From positions 1-64,000 of the forward strand of contig JAFNXM010000036.1 of the NCBI GenBank assembly GCA_017383485.1: a stretch of DNA of 64,000 nt, read 5' to 3'. The notes under the pieces are model-generated. The model worked only from the letters and a program-made list of their open reading frames with translations, had not been told where the DNA came from and searched no databases. Source of the stretch: Bacteroidaceae bacterium. Lineage in GTDB: Bacteria; Bacteroidota; Bacteroidia; Bacteroidales; Bacteroidaceae. The position numbers were made by a program, and so were the translations under genes. This document shows positions 16,345-25,210 of this stretch, piece by piece. Each line of letters starts with the position of its first letter. Positions within the stretch are counted from its first letter, which is position 1.

Positions 16345-16600
16345 CTTGATTCGCTTTCGCTCACCCAAGATAGGCTGCGGTTAATCCCTCTACGAGGGCT
16401 TTTCCTCCTTCGCACCTCGGCAAAATTAAGTGAACTTATTTTGCTCTCGGTTTGTCGTCGGTTCGGAAATACTCAAATAAATTTGGCATTTCGCTCGCCT
16501 TGCACTACTTTGCTTGCGCCAAGATAGGCTGCGGCTCGGGATAAAAAGTGAAATTCTTCGATTTTCCCTTTGTTCTCCGCTCGCCTTGCACTATCTTTGC
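16345..16600 (+). promoter_or_regulatory. purD leader with repeated promoter-like modules
   Basis: Three related modules precede purD. The first (16348-16380) holds TCGCTTTCGCTCACCC then AAGATAGGCTGCGG. The second (16489-16534) holds TCGCTCGCCTTGCACTACTT, then TGCGCC and again AAGATAGGCTGCGG. The third (16579-16600) holds CGCTCGCCTTGCACTATC and continues into the promoter, -33 TTTG (16569-16572) and -7 TATCTTTG (16592-16599) spaced 19 bp. Only the third is a good promoter. The rest look like duplicated promoter relics or regulatory copies. No gene is present. Confidence 0.6.
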
Positions 16601-16625
16601 TCCTAAATTCTAAAAAATAAGAAAT

Positions 16626-17891
16626 ATGAAACTTTTACTCCTTGGAAGTGGCGGACGCGAACATGCGTTGGCTTGGAAGATTGCTCAAAGTCCTAAAGTG
16701 GAAAAACTCTATATCGCACCAGGTAATGCCGGTACATCGGAAGTGGGCGAAAATGTGGCGATGAAGGCGGACGATTTCGACGCTATCGCTGCTTTCGTGC
16801 TCGACAAACAAGTGGATATCGTGGTCGTAGGCCCCGAGGATCCATTGGTCAAGGGTATCGTGGACTACTTCAAGGCCAACGAGGCTGTGCGCCATATCCC
16901 CGTCGTGGGACCTTCGCAAGAGGGGGCACAACTGGAGGGTTCGAAGGACTTTGCCAAGGCTTTCATGAAGCGCCATAACATCCCTACTGCTGCCTATGCT
17001 ACATTCGACGGCACACAGGTAGAGGAGGGTTGCCAATTCCTGGAAACGCTGCAAGCACCCTACGTGCTCAAGGCCGACGGTCTGTGTGCGGGCAAGGGTG
17101 TACTGATCCTGCCCACACTGGAAGAAGCCAAGGCGGAATTGCGCAATATGCTCGGCGGTAAGTTTGGCAACGCTTCTTCGCGTGTAGTGATCGAGGAGTT
17201 CCTGGACGGTATCGAGTGCTCGGTGTTCGTATTGACCGATGGTAAGCACTACCAGATTCTGCCCGAAGCTAAGGACTACAAGCGTATCGGCGAGGGCGAC
17301 ACTGGCCTGAACACCGGCGGTATGGGTAGCGTGACTCCCGTGCCTTTCGCTACTGAGGCATGGATGAAAAAGGTCGAAGACGAAATCATCCGCCCCACTG
17401 TCGAAGGTCTCGATCAAGAGGGTATCGACTACAAGGGCTTCATCTTCTTCGGTCTGATCAACTGCGACGGCCAACCCAAGGTGATCGAATACAACTGTCG
17501 TATGGGCGACCCCGAGACAGAGACTGTGATGCTGCGCTTGAAGAGCGACCTGGTAGACCTGTTCGAAGGTGTAGCAGTAGGCGACCTGGACCAACGCACC
17601 GTAGAGTTTGACCCCCGCGCCGCAGTCTGTGTGATGTGTGTATCGGGCGGTTATCCCGGTGACTACGAAAAGGGTTTCCCTATGAGCAATCTGCACCCCG
17701 AGGGCTGCATCGTCTTCCACGCTGGTACGGTGGAACAGGATGGTCAGGTGTTGACCTCGGGCGGTCGCGTCATTGCTTCATGTGCTTACGGTCAGGACAA
17801 GGCCGAGGCGCTGGCTACCGCAATGCGTGGCGCACAGGAAATACAGTTTGAAAAGAAATACTTCCGTCGCGACATCGGACAGGATTTGTAA
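16626..17891 (+). CDS. purD: phosphoribosylamine--glycine ligase
   Basis: A 421-residue cytoplasmic enzyme for step 2 of purine synthesis (phosphoribosylamine + glycine + ATP to GAR). The N-terminal GARS domain starts [19 protein letters not shown], followed by IAPGNAGTS and VVGPEDPL. The ATP-grasp core is seen in [48 protein letters not shown] and [18 protein letters not shown]. The C-terminal domain has [12 protein letters not shown]. Length is normal. It is apparently monocistronic, far from other pur genes in this window, with an elaborate leader and its own terminator. Confidence 0.95.
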   Translation: MKLLLLGSGGREHALAWKIAQSPKVEKLYIAPGNAGTSEVGENVAMKADDFDAIAAFVLDKQVDIVVVGPEDPLVKGIVDYFKANEAVRHIPVVGPSQEGAQLEGSKDFAKAFMKRHNIPTAAYATFDGTQVEEGCQFLETLQAPYVLKADGLCAGKGVLILPTLEEAKAELRNMLGGKFGNASSRVVIEEFLDGIECSVFVLTDGKHYQILPEAKDYKRIGEGDTGLNTGGMGSVTPVPFATEAWMKKVEDEIIRPTVEGLDQEGIDYKGFIFFGLINCDGQPKVIEYNCRMGDPETETVMLRLKSDLVDLFEGVAVGDLDQRTVEFDPRAAVCVMCVSGGYPGDYEKGFPMSNLHPEGCIVFHAGTVEQDGQVLTSGGRVIASCAYGQDKAEALATAMRGAQEIQFEKKYFRRDIGQDL

Positions 17892-17941
17892 TTGACAGTC
17901 CGTCGCACCGAGAACGACGTCGCACAGGCGTAGATGATAAA

Positions 17942-17992
17942 TAACGTAGGGCAGATCGAGCGGAATGAGTTTCTGCCGACGCCCTATGTTTT
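17942..17992 (+). terminator. terminator of purD
   Basis: ACGTAGGGC pairs with GCCCTATGT (one G-T), with an inner GGCAGA/TCTGCC stem, followed by a T-rich tail. It lies about 50 bp after the stop codon. Confidence 0.75.
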
Positions 17993-18166
17993 CTTGTTTT
18001 TACAGGGTCTTTGTCATTGCGCGTCTAAGCATGGAGGCATTCGCCCTCCCCTACTCCGCTTTGTTCAGTTTGTGCTCGGCGCTTCGTGTCCTTTACTTAC
18101 ACGACAAAATAGCAGCGCAACGCATTTATCAATATAACATAGAAATTCCACACTATCCTATCTATT

Positions 18167-19117
18167 ATGGCACGTCCCAACCTTCGTTCGCGCATCGTGA
18201 CGGGTACTTTCACCCTGCCGGCAGTGGCTGCATTTGTAGCCTTGCTGTGGTTGGTGCATGGCGTGCTTGATGGAAAGTTTTGGGCGGGTCTTGGCGCCAC
18301 AGCGGTGATCACTTACCTTTTGGTCGAACTCAACAACCGCAATGCCTTGCTGCGCATTCGCTCGCGTATGATGGGTTGTACTTTCCTCGTGCTTTATTCC
18401 GCTTTGCCCTTTCTGCACGACTGGGATGTGGGATATATTGTTGCGGGCAGTTTGCTGATGTCATATTTCACCCTGTTTGCTTCCTATGGCGAGTCGCGTA
18501 ATAGTGGCAGAATCTTTTATGCTTTCGCCTTTGTGGGATTATCCAGCCTGTTCTATCCACCCTATGCGCTCGTGGCGTTGGCTTTTTTTGTCAGCATGCT
18601 GTTTCAATTGCGCATACTCACGGTTCGCAACTTTTGGGCGTCGCTATTTGGTTACGTGCTGCCTTATTGGTTGGTTGGCGCTTGGCATCTGTGGCAAGGC
18701 GACTTTATGGTGTGGGTAGCATCCTTGTTGCAGAGTTGGCACTTCGCCCTGCCTCACCTCGCAGAACTACCTGCACATGTATTGGGTGCTTTTGTCGTGG
18801 TAGCAGGTCTGACCTTTATCGCCATGATACACTACAAGAATACGGCGTACAACGACAAGATCAAAGTACGTATGTTCTTCTACACCATTATTACGGTCGA
18901 GGTGCTCCTCCTCCTGGGTTGTGTATTTCTGTCGTCAGACCACGATATTTTGCTACGCCTGCTTGCGCTCAACAGTGCGCCGCTCCTGGCTCATCATCTC
19001 TCGTTGGCGCGTGGCAGAGGTTCAGATATTTGGTTTTACACCAGCCTGTGTATCATCATTGCCCTGGGCATATTTAATTACTTCGGACTATGGAGCAATT
19101 TGTTCAACTTCTCATAG
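18167..19117 (+). CDS. multi-pass inner-membrane protein of unknown function
   Basis: A 316-residue hydrophobic protein with roughly eight to ten membrane segments, for example LPAVAAFVALLWLVHGVL, FWAGLGATAVITYLLVEL and YALVALAFFVSMLFQLRIL. A basic N terminus (MARPNLRSRIV) and loops such as RNALLRIRSR fit a cytoplasmic start. I recognise no catalytic motif and cannot assign a family with confidence. Its last 28 bases overlap the downstream YqaA-like gene, which points to translational coupling and a shared membrane role. The region 17993-18166 upstream shows no clear promoter or gene. Confidence 0.75.
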   Translation: MARPNLRSRIVTGTFTLPAVAAFVALLWLVHGVLDGKFWAGLGATAVITYLLVELNNRNALLRIRSRMMGCTFLVLYSALPFLHDWDVGYIVAGSLLMSYFTLFASYGESRNSGRIFYAFAFVGLSSLFYPPYALVALAFFVSMLFQLRILTVRNFWASLFGYVLPYWLVGAWHLWQGDFMVWVASLLQSWHFALPHLAELPAHVLGAFVVVAGLTFIAMIHYKNTAYNDKIKVRMFFYTIITVEVLLLLGCVFLSSDHDILLRLLALNSAPLLAHHLSLARGRGSDIWFYTSLCIIIALGIFNYFGLWSNLFNFS

Positions 19118-19539
19118 AATGGGGCCCACTGGGAATGTTCATAGCAGCATTTCTGGCGGGAAGTGTAGTACCATTCAGTTCCGAATTAGTAATGCTCGGA
19201 TTATTGGCGACAGGTGTGTCACCGACAGCCCTACTGGTCTGTGCAACTTTGGGTAACTTCCTGGGCGGTATGTTCAACTATTTCGTAGCTTCGTTTGGCA
19301 AGGAAGAATGGATCACCCGCTTTATTAAAATAGAACCAGAGAAATTAGAGCGAGGGTTAGGCCAAGTGCGACGATATGGTGCTTGGATGGGATTGCTCAG
19401 TTGGGTGCCTGTGCTCGGAGAAGTAGTCTGCGTGGCGCTGGGCTTCATGCACGTCAATATATGGAAGTCTATGGCGACGATAGCCCTTGGCAAATACGTG
19501 CGCTATCAGATCCTGCTCTCAGCCTATCTCATGGTATAA
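19090..19539 (+). CDS. YqaA/DedA-like (VTT domain) membrane protein
   Basis: A 149-residue inner-membrane protein of the SNARE-associated/VTT family, some members of which scramble or transport phospholipid carriers. Conserved features are GPLGMFIAAFLAGSVVPFSSE, where E. coli YqaA and DedA relatives have the same proline/glutamate, then TLGNFLGGMFNYFVASFGK, and near the end a WVPVLGEVVCVALG re-entrant-like segment and KYVRYQILL. It starts inside the previous gene (28-bp overlap). The downstream zinc-binding lipoprotein begins 62 bp later. Confidence 0.85.
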   Translation: MEQFVQLLIEWGPLGMFIAAFLAGSVVPFSSELVMLGLLATGVSPTALLVCATLGNFLGGMFNYFVASFGKEEWITRFIKIEPEKLERGLGQVRRYGAWMGLLSWVPVLGEVVCVALGFMHVNIWKSMATIALGKYVRYQILLSAYLMV

Positions 19540-19601
19540 ACGATAATAAAAGACTTCTTGCAAATAGAGAAGATATAGATCACAATAAATCAGATTTAGT
19601 T

Positions 19602-20507
19602 ATGAAAAAGTCTATGATGCAAAACACAATATCACGCTCCCTGCGTATCCTGTCAAGGGTTTGTTTCATCCTGCCGTTGGCAATGCTCCTCGTGACGTCG
19701 TGTGGTCCGAAGAAGAAGGTGGAAAATAATACCATCTTGGTCAGTATTGAACCCTTGCGCTATGTTACGGAATATTTGGTGGGAGGTAATTTCAACGTGG
19801 AGTCGATCACACCACGCGAAGCTACGCCTGAAACCTACGCCCCAACGGTGCAGCAGATCAAGGCTATTGATGAATGTCTCGCTTTCGTACGTGTGGGTTC
19901 TTTGGGCTTTGAAAATACACAAATTCGCAAGGTGACAGACAATTCTCCGCACCTTTATATCATCAATGCGGCGGCAAATACAAAAAAACTGCCGATGTGT
20001 GACCACGATCACGGAGATGGACACCACGGGGGTGAGGATCCCCATATCTGGATGTCTCCTCGTAATATGAAAATCATTGCGCTGAACGTCTACAAGCAGC
20101 TTTGTTATCTCGATCAAAAGAATGCGGAGTCTTATAAAGAACGTTTGTTGAAATTTTCAAATGAAATGAACGAATTAGATAGCTTGACGCACGAAAAACT
20201 GGATACCTGCAAGAACAAAGCCTTCCTCATCAATCACCCAGCTTTGGGACATTATGCTTGTCAGTACAACTTGATACAAATCAGTATGGAGCATGATGGC
20301 AAAGAGCCTTCTCCAAAACAACTGGAAGCTGTTCTGGAAAGATGCAGGACACATGGCGTGAAAAAAATCTTTGCGCAAGAACAACATAGCGATAAGGGCG
20401 TGAAGCGTGTAGCAGAGGAATTGGGTGTAGAAGTACACTATATCAATCCGCTGTCTTATAATTGGAAGGAAGAGGTCGAACGTATTACGCAAATCCTGAT
20501 AGAATGA
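19602..20507 (+). CDS. metal ABC transporter substrate-binding lipoprotein (ZnuA/TroA family)
   Basis: A 301-residue periplasmic lipoprotein that probably captures zinc or manganese. ATG 19602 gives a signal with lipobox-like LLVTSC; the longer frame runs back through the yqaA-like gene and is rejected. Family marks are ILVSIEPLRYVTEYLVGG, TPETYAPTVQQIKAI (where ZnuA often has a metal-binding His, here Tyr), the His-rich loop CDHDHGDGHHGGEDPHIWMSP, NHPALGHYACQYNL, and EQHSDKGVKRVAEELG. The ATG of the ATPase gene overlaps its TGA. No permease (ZnuB) gene is adjacent, which is odd for this class. Confidence 0.85.
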   Translation: MKKSMMQNTISRSLRILSRVCFILPLAMLLVTSCGPKKKVENNTILVSIEPLRYVTEYLVGGNFNVESITPREATPETYAPTVQQIKAIDECLAFVRVGSLGFENTQIRKVTDNSPHLYIINAAANTKKLPMCDHDHGDGHHGGEDPHIWMSPRNMKIIALNVYKQLCYLDQKNAESYKERLLKFSNEMNELDSLTHEKLDTCKNKAFLINHPALGHYACQYNLIQISMEHDGKEPSPKQLEAVLERCRTHGVKKIFAQEQHSDKGVKRVAEELGVEVHYINPLSYNWKEEVERITQILIE

Positions 20508-21145
20508 CAGCACCACTGCTACGTCTGGAAAATATCACGGCTGGCTATGATCAAAAGATAGTACTGCGCGATGTCACACTGTCCGTTCTGCCCACAGATG
20601 TATTTCATATTTGTGGGGCAAATGGAGGGGGAAAAAGTACGTTGCTACGCATCATGACTGGTTTGATGAAACCTCTGTCGGGTCAGGTCTATCGTGCGAA
20701 AAACTGTACCTTGGGTTATCTGCCGCAATACAGACAAATCGACCGCCAATTCCCTATCTCTGTGCGCGAGACTATACTGTCGGGGCTAAATAGCAAGAAG
20801 TCCTTTTGGCAAGGTTTTTCTGCTGAGATGCAAGAGCAGGCCGCCGAGATCATGCAACGCTTTGGCATCGCAGCACAAGCCGACCGCCCCATCAGTGACC
20901 TGAGCGGCGGACAATGGCAGCGCACCCTGATCGCCCGCGCCCTGGTCTCCAATCCCGATGTATTGATCCTGGACGAACCAGATACTCATCTGGATAGAGA
21001 GGGTAAAGCTTTCCTGCAAAAAGTCCTTGAAGCCGAGGCCGAACGCCGTGCCATAGTGATAGTGAGCCACGACCACGATTTCCTGCCCCAGACGGCAAAT
21101 TTACGACTCCTTTCTGTGCGCGATGGTGGTCTGCATGCGCATTAG
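20504..21145 (+). CDS. ABC transporter ATPase, ZnuC-like
   Basis: A 213-residue cytoplasmic nucleotide-binding subunit. The start overlaps the upstream stop codon (ATGA), so the two genes are translationally coupled. Visible are Walker A GANGGGKST, the Q loop (LGYLPQY), signature LSGGQWQR, Walker B VLILDEPDTHLD and the switch SHDHDF. Sequence and neighbour support a zinc/manganese importer. It needs a membrane partner, which is not encoded before the next gene (tRNA-Gln). The permease must lie elsewhere or be replaced by another transporter. Confidence 0.85.
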   Translation: MTAPLLRLENITAGYDQKIVLRDVTLSVLPTDVFHICGANGGGKSTLLRIMTGLMKPLSGQVYRAKNCTLGYLPQYRQIDRQFPISVRETILSGLNSKKSFWQGFSAEMQEQAAEIMQRFGIAAQADRPISDLSGGQWQRTLIARALVSNPDVLILDEPDTHLDREGKAFLQKVLEAEAERRAIVIVSHDHDFLPQTANLRLLSVRDGGLHAH

Positions 21146-21288
21146 CAATCCTATTTGGTGTGTGGATTAAGGTATAGATAAAAATGGTGAAAACAGATTT
21201 TTTCTGTCAAAATAGAGGCACTGTGAGATAGAAATAGGACCATTTTGATACGAAATTACATAGAAAATGCATTTTTTTTATGTTTTTT

Positions 21289-21319
21289 TTTGCGGGAATA
21301 AAAAAAGTTAGTACTTTTG
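21289..21319 (+). promoter_or_regulatory. promoter of tRNA-Gln
   Basis: -33 TTTG (21289-21292) and -7 TACTTTTG (21312-21319) with a 19-bp spacer, 32 bp before the tRNA. The stretch 21146-21288 is AT-rich with no gene. Confidence 0.75.
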
Positions 21320-21351
21320 CATCGTCTTCTAACGAGGACACCTATTAAGTT

Positions 21352-21423
21352 TGGTCCATGGTGTAATGGTAGTCACAACAGGTTTTGGTTCTGTTAGTCT
21401 AGGTTCGATCCCTGGTGGACCAA
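21352..21423 (+). tRNA. tRNA-Gln (anticodon TTG)
   Basis: A 72-base tRNA with perfect acceptor TGGTCCA/TGGACCA and discriminator A. The anticodon loop contains TTTTGGT, giving anticodon TTG, and the T arm contains GGTTCGATCC. CCA is not fully encoded. Confidence 0.94.
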
Positions 21424-21435
21424 CAAAAGATTTAG

Positions 21436-21477
21436 CGAGTTTCGAGTTCTGATGAGCGCGAAGCTCGTTTTTCTTTT
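21436..21477 (+). terminator. terminator of tRNA-Gln
   Basis: CGAGTTTCG pairs with CGAAGCTCG (one G-T) and is followed by TTTTTCTTTT, 12 bp after the tRNA. Confidence 0.8.
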
Positions 21478-21556
21478 ATGCAGTTGAAGGCAATAATTTA
21501 ATCGTATCAGTAGCCTGCTGCGCCTTTGCAATATCCTGAAATCAAATTCCCCAACC

Positions 21557-22081
21557 ATGCAATTACGCCTCTCTCACGAATTTCGCATAGACACTGCGCT
21601 GCTGCAATTGCAGTTTGAGCGTGGTGTGGCCGATGTGGGACAATTGCGCCGCCAGGGCAGTCGTATCACCGTGATACTGCCGCGCGATTTCGATTTTGCC
21701 AATCCTGTGGCGCACCAGTGGGCATATCGTGTGCTCTGTGGCGTACTGCGCGCCGAAGCCAAGCGCATCTTGCCCGCCAAGGTCAGCACCTTCGCCCGAC
21801 AATACGACTTGCGCTACAATCGCGTAGTGATCAAGGACGTTTCGACACGCTGGGGCAGTTGTTCGTCGCTGGGCAATATCAACCTTTCGCTTTGGCTGCT
21901 GCTCGCGCCCGAAGACTTGGTCGACTACGTGGTCAAGCACGAATTGGCGCACCTCAACGAGATGAATCACGGTCCAAGATTTTGGGCAGAAGTCGACCGT
22001 ATGACGGGCGGCCCGGGTACGGGCAAGGCCCTCGAGCGCAGGATGAAGGCTTTTGCGCGGACTTTGTCACGAGTGCGATAG
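21557..22081 (+). CDS. YgjP-like metal-dependent protease/hydrolase (DUF45)
   Basis: A 174-residue cytoplasmic protein of the YgjP/DUF45 family, related to SprT and M48-type zinc peptidases. The C-terminal half has the full family signature: STRWGSCSSLGNINLSLWL, then the zinc site KHELAHLNEMNHGPRFW (HELAH at about 128-132). The third ligand His lies in NHG. The N-terminal half is shorter than in many homologs but contiguous. The physiological substrate is unknown. It appears monocistronic, followed by a 21-bp repeat array. Confidence 0.85.
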   Translation: MQLRLSHEFRIDTALLQLQFERGVADVGQLRRQGSRITVILPRDFDFANPVAHQWAYRVLCGVLRAEAKRILPAKVSTFARQYDLRYNRVVIKDVSTRWGSCSSLGNINLSLWLLLAPEDLVDYVVKHELAHLNEMNHGPRFWAEVDRMTGGPGTGKALERRMKAFARTLSRVR

Positions 22082-22144
22082 GCTTTGAAAAAGCCTTGGC
22101 TAAATCAATTGTTCGCACGGCACGTATTGCCCTCAAAAAAAGTA

Positions 22145-22255
22145 AAGACCTTGTTGAAAAAAGCCTTAACCTTTTTCAAAAAACATTAGACCTTTTTTTA
22201 ACGAGGCGTCGCGAATTTTCAACGAGGCGTCGCGAAATTTTTTGCAAGGTCTTGG
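22145..22255. repeat. 21-bp phased array, cluster 3
   Basis: Inverted orientation: three A/T-tract units (AAGACCTTGTTGAAAAAAG, CCTTAACCTTTTTC, CATTAGACCTTTTTTT), two AACGAGGCGTCGCGAATTTT units, then a partial tract unit. It fills most of the gap between the YgjP-like and MG2-like genes. Confidence 0.85.
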
Positions 22256-22319
22256 GAGGTTTTCAGGAGATTTTTCTTAACTTGCGCAGGATTTTTCTTT
22301 TGCTAAATATCACTATAAT

Positions 22320-25043
22320 ATGAGGTTTCAGATATTCCCTTCTTTTCTCGTAATAAAGCGCTGGGGCATGGCTGCCTTGCTATTGTGCGTGGCAATGCTC
22401 GTGTGTGTGCCGCAAGGTCTGCGTGCACAAGTGCCGAGCGCCGAGGTCACGTCATTGGTGCAAATGATGCGCAATGCCGCCGCCTTCGACCACAACTTTC
22501 CCCGCGAGAAGGTGTATCTGCATCTGGACAACAATGCCTACTACGAGGACGAGACGATATGGTTCAAGGCCTACGTCGTGCGTGCCGCTGCCCATACTGC
22601 AGCGCCAGTGAGCCGCGTGCTCTATGTCGACCTGCTGGACGCAGGAGGTCGCTTGGTGGAGCAAGCCGTGCTCAAGGTCGATTCGATGGGCAGAGCCGAG
22701 GGGAAGTTTGCACTGGAATTGCCCGTAAAGCAAGGTTTTCACGAAATCCGGGCCTACACCCGAGAGATGGTCAACTGGGGTGCAGAGGCCTGCTATAGCC
22801 GCGTGATCCCCGTATTCGAGCGCCCGGTGGCACGACGTAAGAAGATGCACGTCGACGACCTGCTCTCGGCACCACTCACCCTGGACTATCCCGCCGACAA
22901 CGACGAACCCACGCAAATGCATCCCCGCCGCATCAGCGCAGATACGGCTGCTGCACCACAAGTGCAGTTCTATCCCGAAGGCGGCGAACGTGTCGAGGGA
23001 CTGCCCCAGCGTGTGGCGTTTCAGATTGAGGGAACGGCAAAACAATGCGCCGAAGCGGTGCTCAAGATATACACCCACGACGGACAGGAGTTGACCACCT
23101 GCACCGCCCTGCACGACGGGATGGGCACCTTCCTGATGACGGCTCAAGCTGACGGCGGTTATGCTATGCTGGATGGTAAACGCTACGAACTGCCCGAACC
23201 CTCGGCTGTAGCAGATGCGGTGCTGTCTCTGCAAGCCCAGGGCACAGGCGCCGCCTATCAGGTGCAGATGCGCCCCGATCAGGTCAGTGCCGACCGCACC
23301 CTGGGGGTGATGGTGATGCACGGCGGTCGCGTGTGCTATGCCGACACCCTGCGCACAATGGGTGGCATGGCCGAGGGTGAAATCGACGCCACAGCACTGC
23401 GCCACGGCGTGCATACGCTCTACCTCTTTGACGCCTCGGGCCGATGTCTGGCACAGCGTCTATTTTGGCAGGATGCCGACCTGCCGCGTGCCCAAGTCAA
23501 GGTGCGACAAAGCGCCCGCCAGTACGACCCCTACGCCCCTATCGCCCTCGAATTTGAAGTGACCGACCAGCAGGGCGCTCCGCTCCAGACAGACTTCTCG
23601 CTCTCTGTACGCAGCGAGGCTGGCGAGATGGTGCAAGGCACAGATATTGGCGCCAGTGTATCGCTGTTGCTCGCCTCTGAAGTGCGCGGTTATATTCACC
23701 GTCCCCACGACTATTTCTCCCCCACCCTGCCCCACCGCCGCGCTGCCCTGGACGCACTACTGATGGTGCAGGGATGGCAGAGCAATACCTTCGAGGAAGT
23801 GGCTCATCCCGACGTTTTCCTGCCCCACCAGCCCATCGAAGAAGGTCTGACCCTGAATGGCCGCCTGCTACATGATAATGAAAAGATGACCCCCCTGGCA
23901 GATACGCCGCTACGCCTGAAAATGTATTCGCCCAACGGTATGGCGCTGGAAGCAGAGGCCAAGAGCGATGCAGAAGGGCGATTTGCGCTGGTCAGTAATG
24001 TCGACTACACGGGCGATATGATGGCACAATTCACCGCTACCAATGCGGCGGGCAAGCCCTTGCACTATCGCTTGATGCTGGACCGCTGGTTTGCCCCTGC
24101 GCCGCGAGATTTTCACGCCTCCTCGCTCCGCATCCATCCCCCCTTGCCCATTGCGACAGGGGTGACGGAAATATTGCCCTCGGCCGTCGAATTGTTTGAA
24201 TGGACCGACACCATTCCGCAAGAGGTAGGCCGTGTGTTGGGCGAAGCCGTAGTGAAGGGTAAAAAGAAGTACCGCGGCTTGCAAGGCAATCGCTACTCCT
24301 ATGGCGGAGGCGAGAAGGCGGGGATGCGACAGGGCGACTTCTTCATCAACCTGAACCGCGAGTACGAACGCTACAAGGATATGGGTGGCGGCGCAGAGTT
24401 TATCCTGGATTTCCTCGCCCTGCTCGATAGCCGTGCCGAGACCCGCTGGACCGCCGAGAGTGATGCTGCGGCAGCGATGGCACAGATCACACCAGGGATG
24501 AATTATGGCGAATCCACGACGTCGGGCGAAGGCACTGGCGGTGTGACGGAAAGTGCGGACGAGAACCTGCAAAAGGGGCTGAAATGGCGTGGGCGTACCA
24601 CCGAGATTATGGTGAACAACGACCAAGTGAAATATGATTTGGCCACAGCTCCGGTGGAGTGGTTTCAATCCGTAGCCGTGGCTCCTGGACACAAGGCGGG
24701 CCGCTTCCGCGATCTCAATCCCGGCGAACAAACTCCCGACTATCTTATCCTGCTCTACGAGAATCCTGAATCCTATCGCATAGCGACAAAAAAGGGCGTA
24801 GAGAAACGCCGCATCAAGGGATACACGCCCGCGACAAAGTTCTATCATCCCGACTATCGCCGTCGCGATATGCCCGAAGATACAGATGTGCGTCGCACGC
24901 TGTGCTGGATGCCTTCTGTCAAGACAGATGCCAACGGCCGCGCATCAGTCATCCTATATAATAATGGTATGCCCGATCAGCAGATCCGTATCGTCGTGCG
25001 TGGTATATCTCCCCAGGGATATTTTATAGAATTTGGGGAATAG
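22320..25043 (+). CDS. large exported protein with MG2-like domain (outer-membrane/surface)
   Basis: A 907-residue protein with a signal peptide (hydrophobic segment MAALLLCVAMLVCVPQGLRAQ). Residues about 55-165 (FPREKVYLHLDNNAYYEDET, IWFKAYVVRA, FALELPVKQGFHEIRAYTR) match the macroglobulin MG2-like module frequent in Bacteroidota exported proteins. Several further beta-sandwich regions follow. A late segment (GEAVVKGKKKYRG; TEIMVNNDQVKYDLATAPVE, then WFQSVAVAPG) resembles the TonB plug-like domain found in the same family. It ends at IRIVVRGISPQGYFIEFGE. There are no thioester or protease motifs. Function is unknown; a role in assembly or display at the outer membrane is only a guess. Confidence 0.7.
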   Translation: MRFQIFPSFLVIKRWGMAALLLCVAMLVCVPQGLRAQVPSAEVTSLVQMMRNAAAFDHNFPREKVYLHLDNNAYYEDETIWFKAYVVRAAAHTAAPVSRVLYVDLLDAGGRLVEQAVLKVDSMGRAEGKFALELPVKQGFHEIRAYTREMVNWGAEACYSRVIPVFERPVARRKKMHVDDLLSAPLTLDYPADNDEPTQMHPRRISADTAAAPQVQFYPEGGERVEGLPQRVAFQIEGTAKQCAEAVLKIYTHDGQELTTCTALHDGMGTFLMTAQADGGYAMLDGKRYELPEPSAVADAVLSLQAQGTGAAYQVQMRPDQVSADRTLGVMVMHGGRVCYADTLRTMGGMAEGEIDATALRHGVHTLYLFDASGRCLAQRLFWQDADLPRAQVKVRQSARQYDPYAPIALEFEVTDQQGAPLQTDFSLSVRSEAGEMVQGTDIGASVSLLLASEVRGYIHRPHDYFSPTLPHRRAALDALLMVQGWQSNTFEEVAHPDVFLPHQPIEEGLTLNGRLLHDNEKMTPLADTPLRLKMYSPNGMALEAEAKSDAEGRFALVSNVDYTGDMMAQFTATNAAGKPLHYRLMLDRWFAPAPRDFHASSLRIHPPLPIATGVTEILPSAVELFEWTDTIPQEVGRVLGEAVVKGKKKYRGLQGNRYSYGGGEKAGMRQGDFFINLNREYERYKDMGGGAEFILDFLALLDSRAETRWTAESDAAAAMAQITPGMNYGESTTSGEGTGGVTESADENLQKGLKWRGRTTEIMVNNDQVKYDLATAPVEWFQSVAVAPGHKAGRFRDLNPGEQTPDYLILLYENPESYRIATKKGVEKRRIKGYTPATKFYHPDYRRRDMPEDTDVRRTLCWMPSVKTDANGRASVILYNNGMPDQQIRIVVRGISPQGYFIEFGE

Positions 25044-25178
25044 AGGCGCCTTATCATCAGTTCTATTATTCCCTTTATCACGTAAAATACAGGAAAAATC
25101 CTTTTCACAACATCCCTTTCTGTGAAAAAAAAGAAAACAGAAAATGCCGCAGAGGTTTTTTTACCGAAAAGAAAAACG

Positions 25179-25186
25179 TAACTTTG
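25179..25186 (+). promoter_or_regulatory. -7 promoter element of the DUF2851 gene
   Basis: TAACTTTG, 24 bp upstream of ATG 25211. It overlaps the longer TTG start at 25184, which is therefore rejected. Confidence 0.65.
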
Positions 25187-25210
25187 TCCAAATTTAATAA
25201 GGCCAAATTT

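Noticed and set aside
19383-19601. N-terminal extension of the zinc-binding lipoprotein
   Set aside because: It overlaps the YqaA-like gene in another frame, and the true lipoprotein signal starts at 19602.
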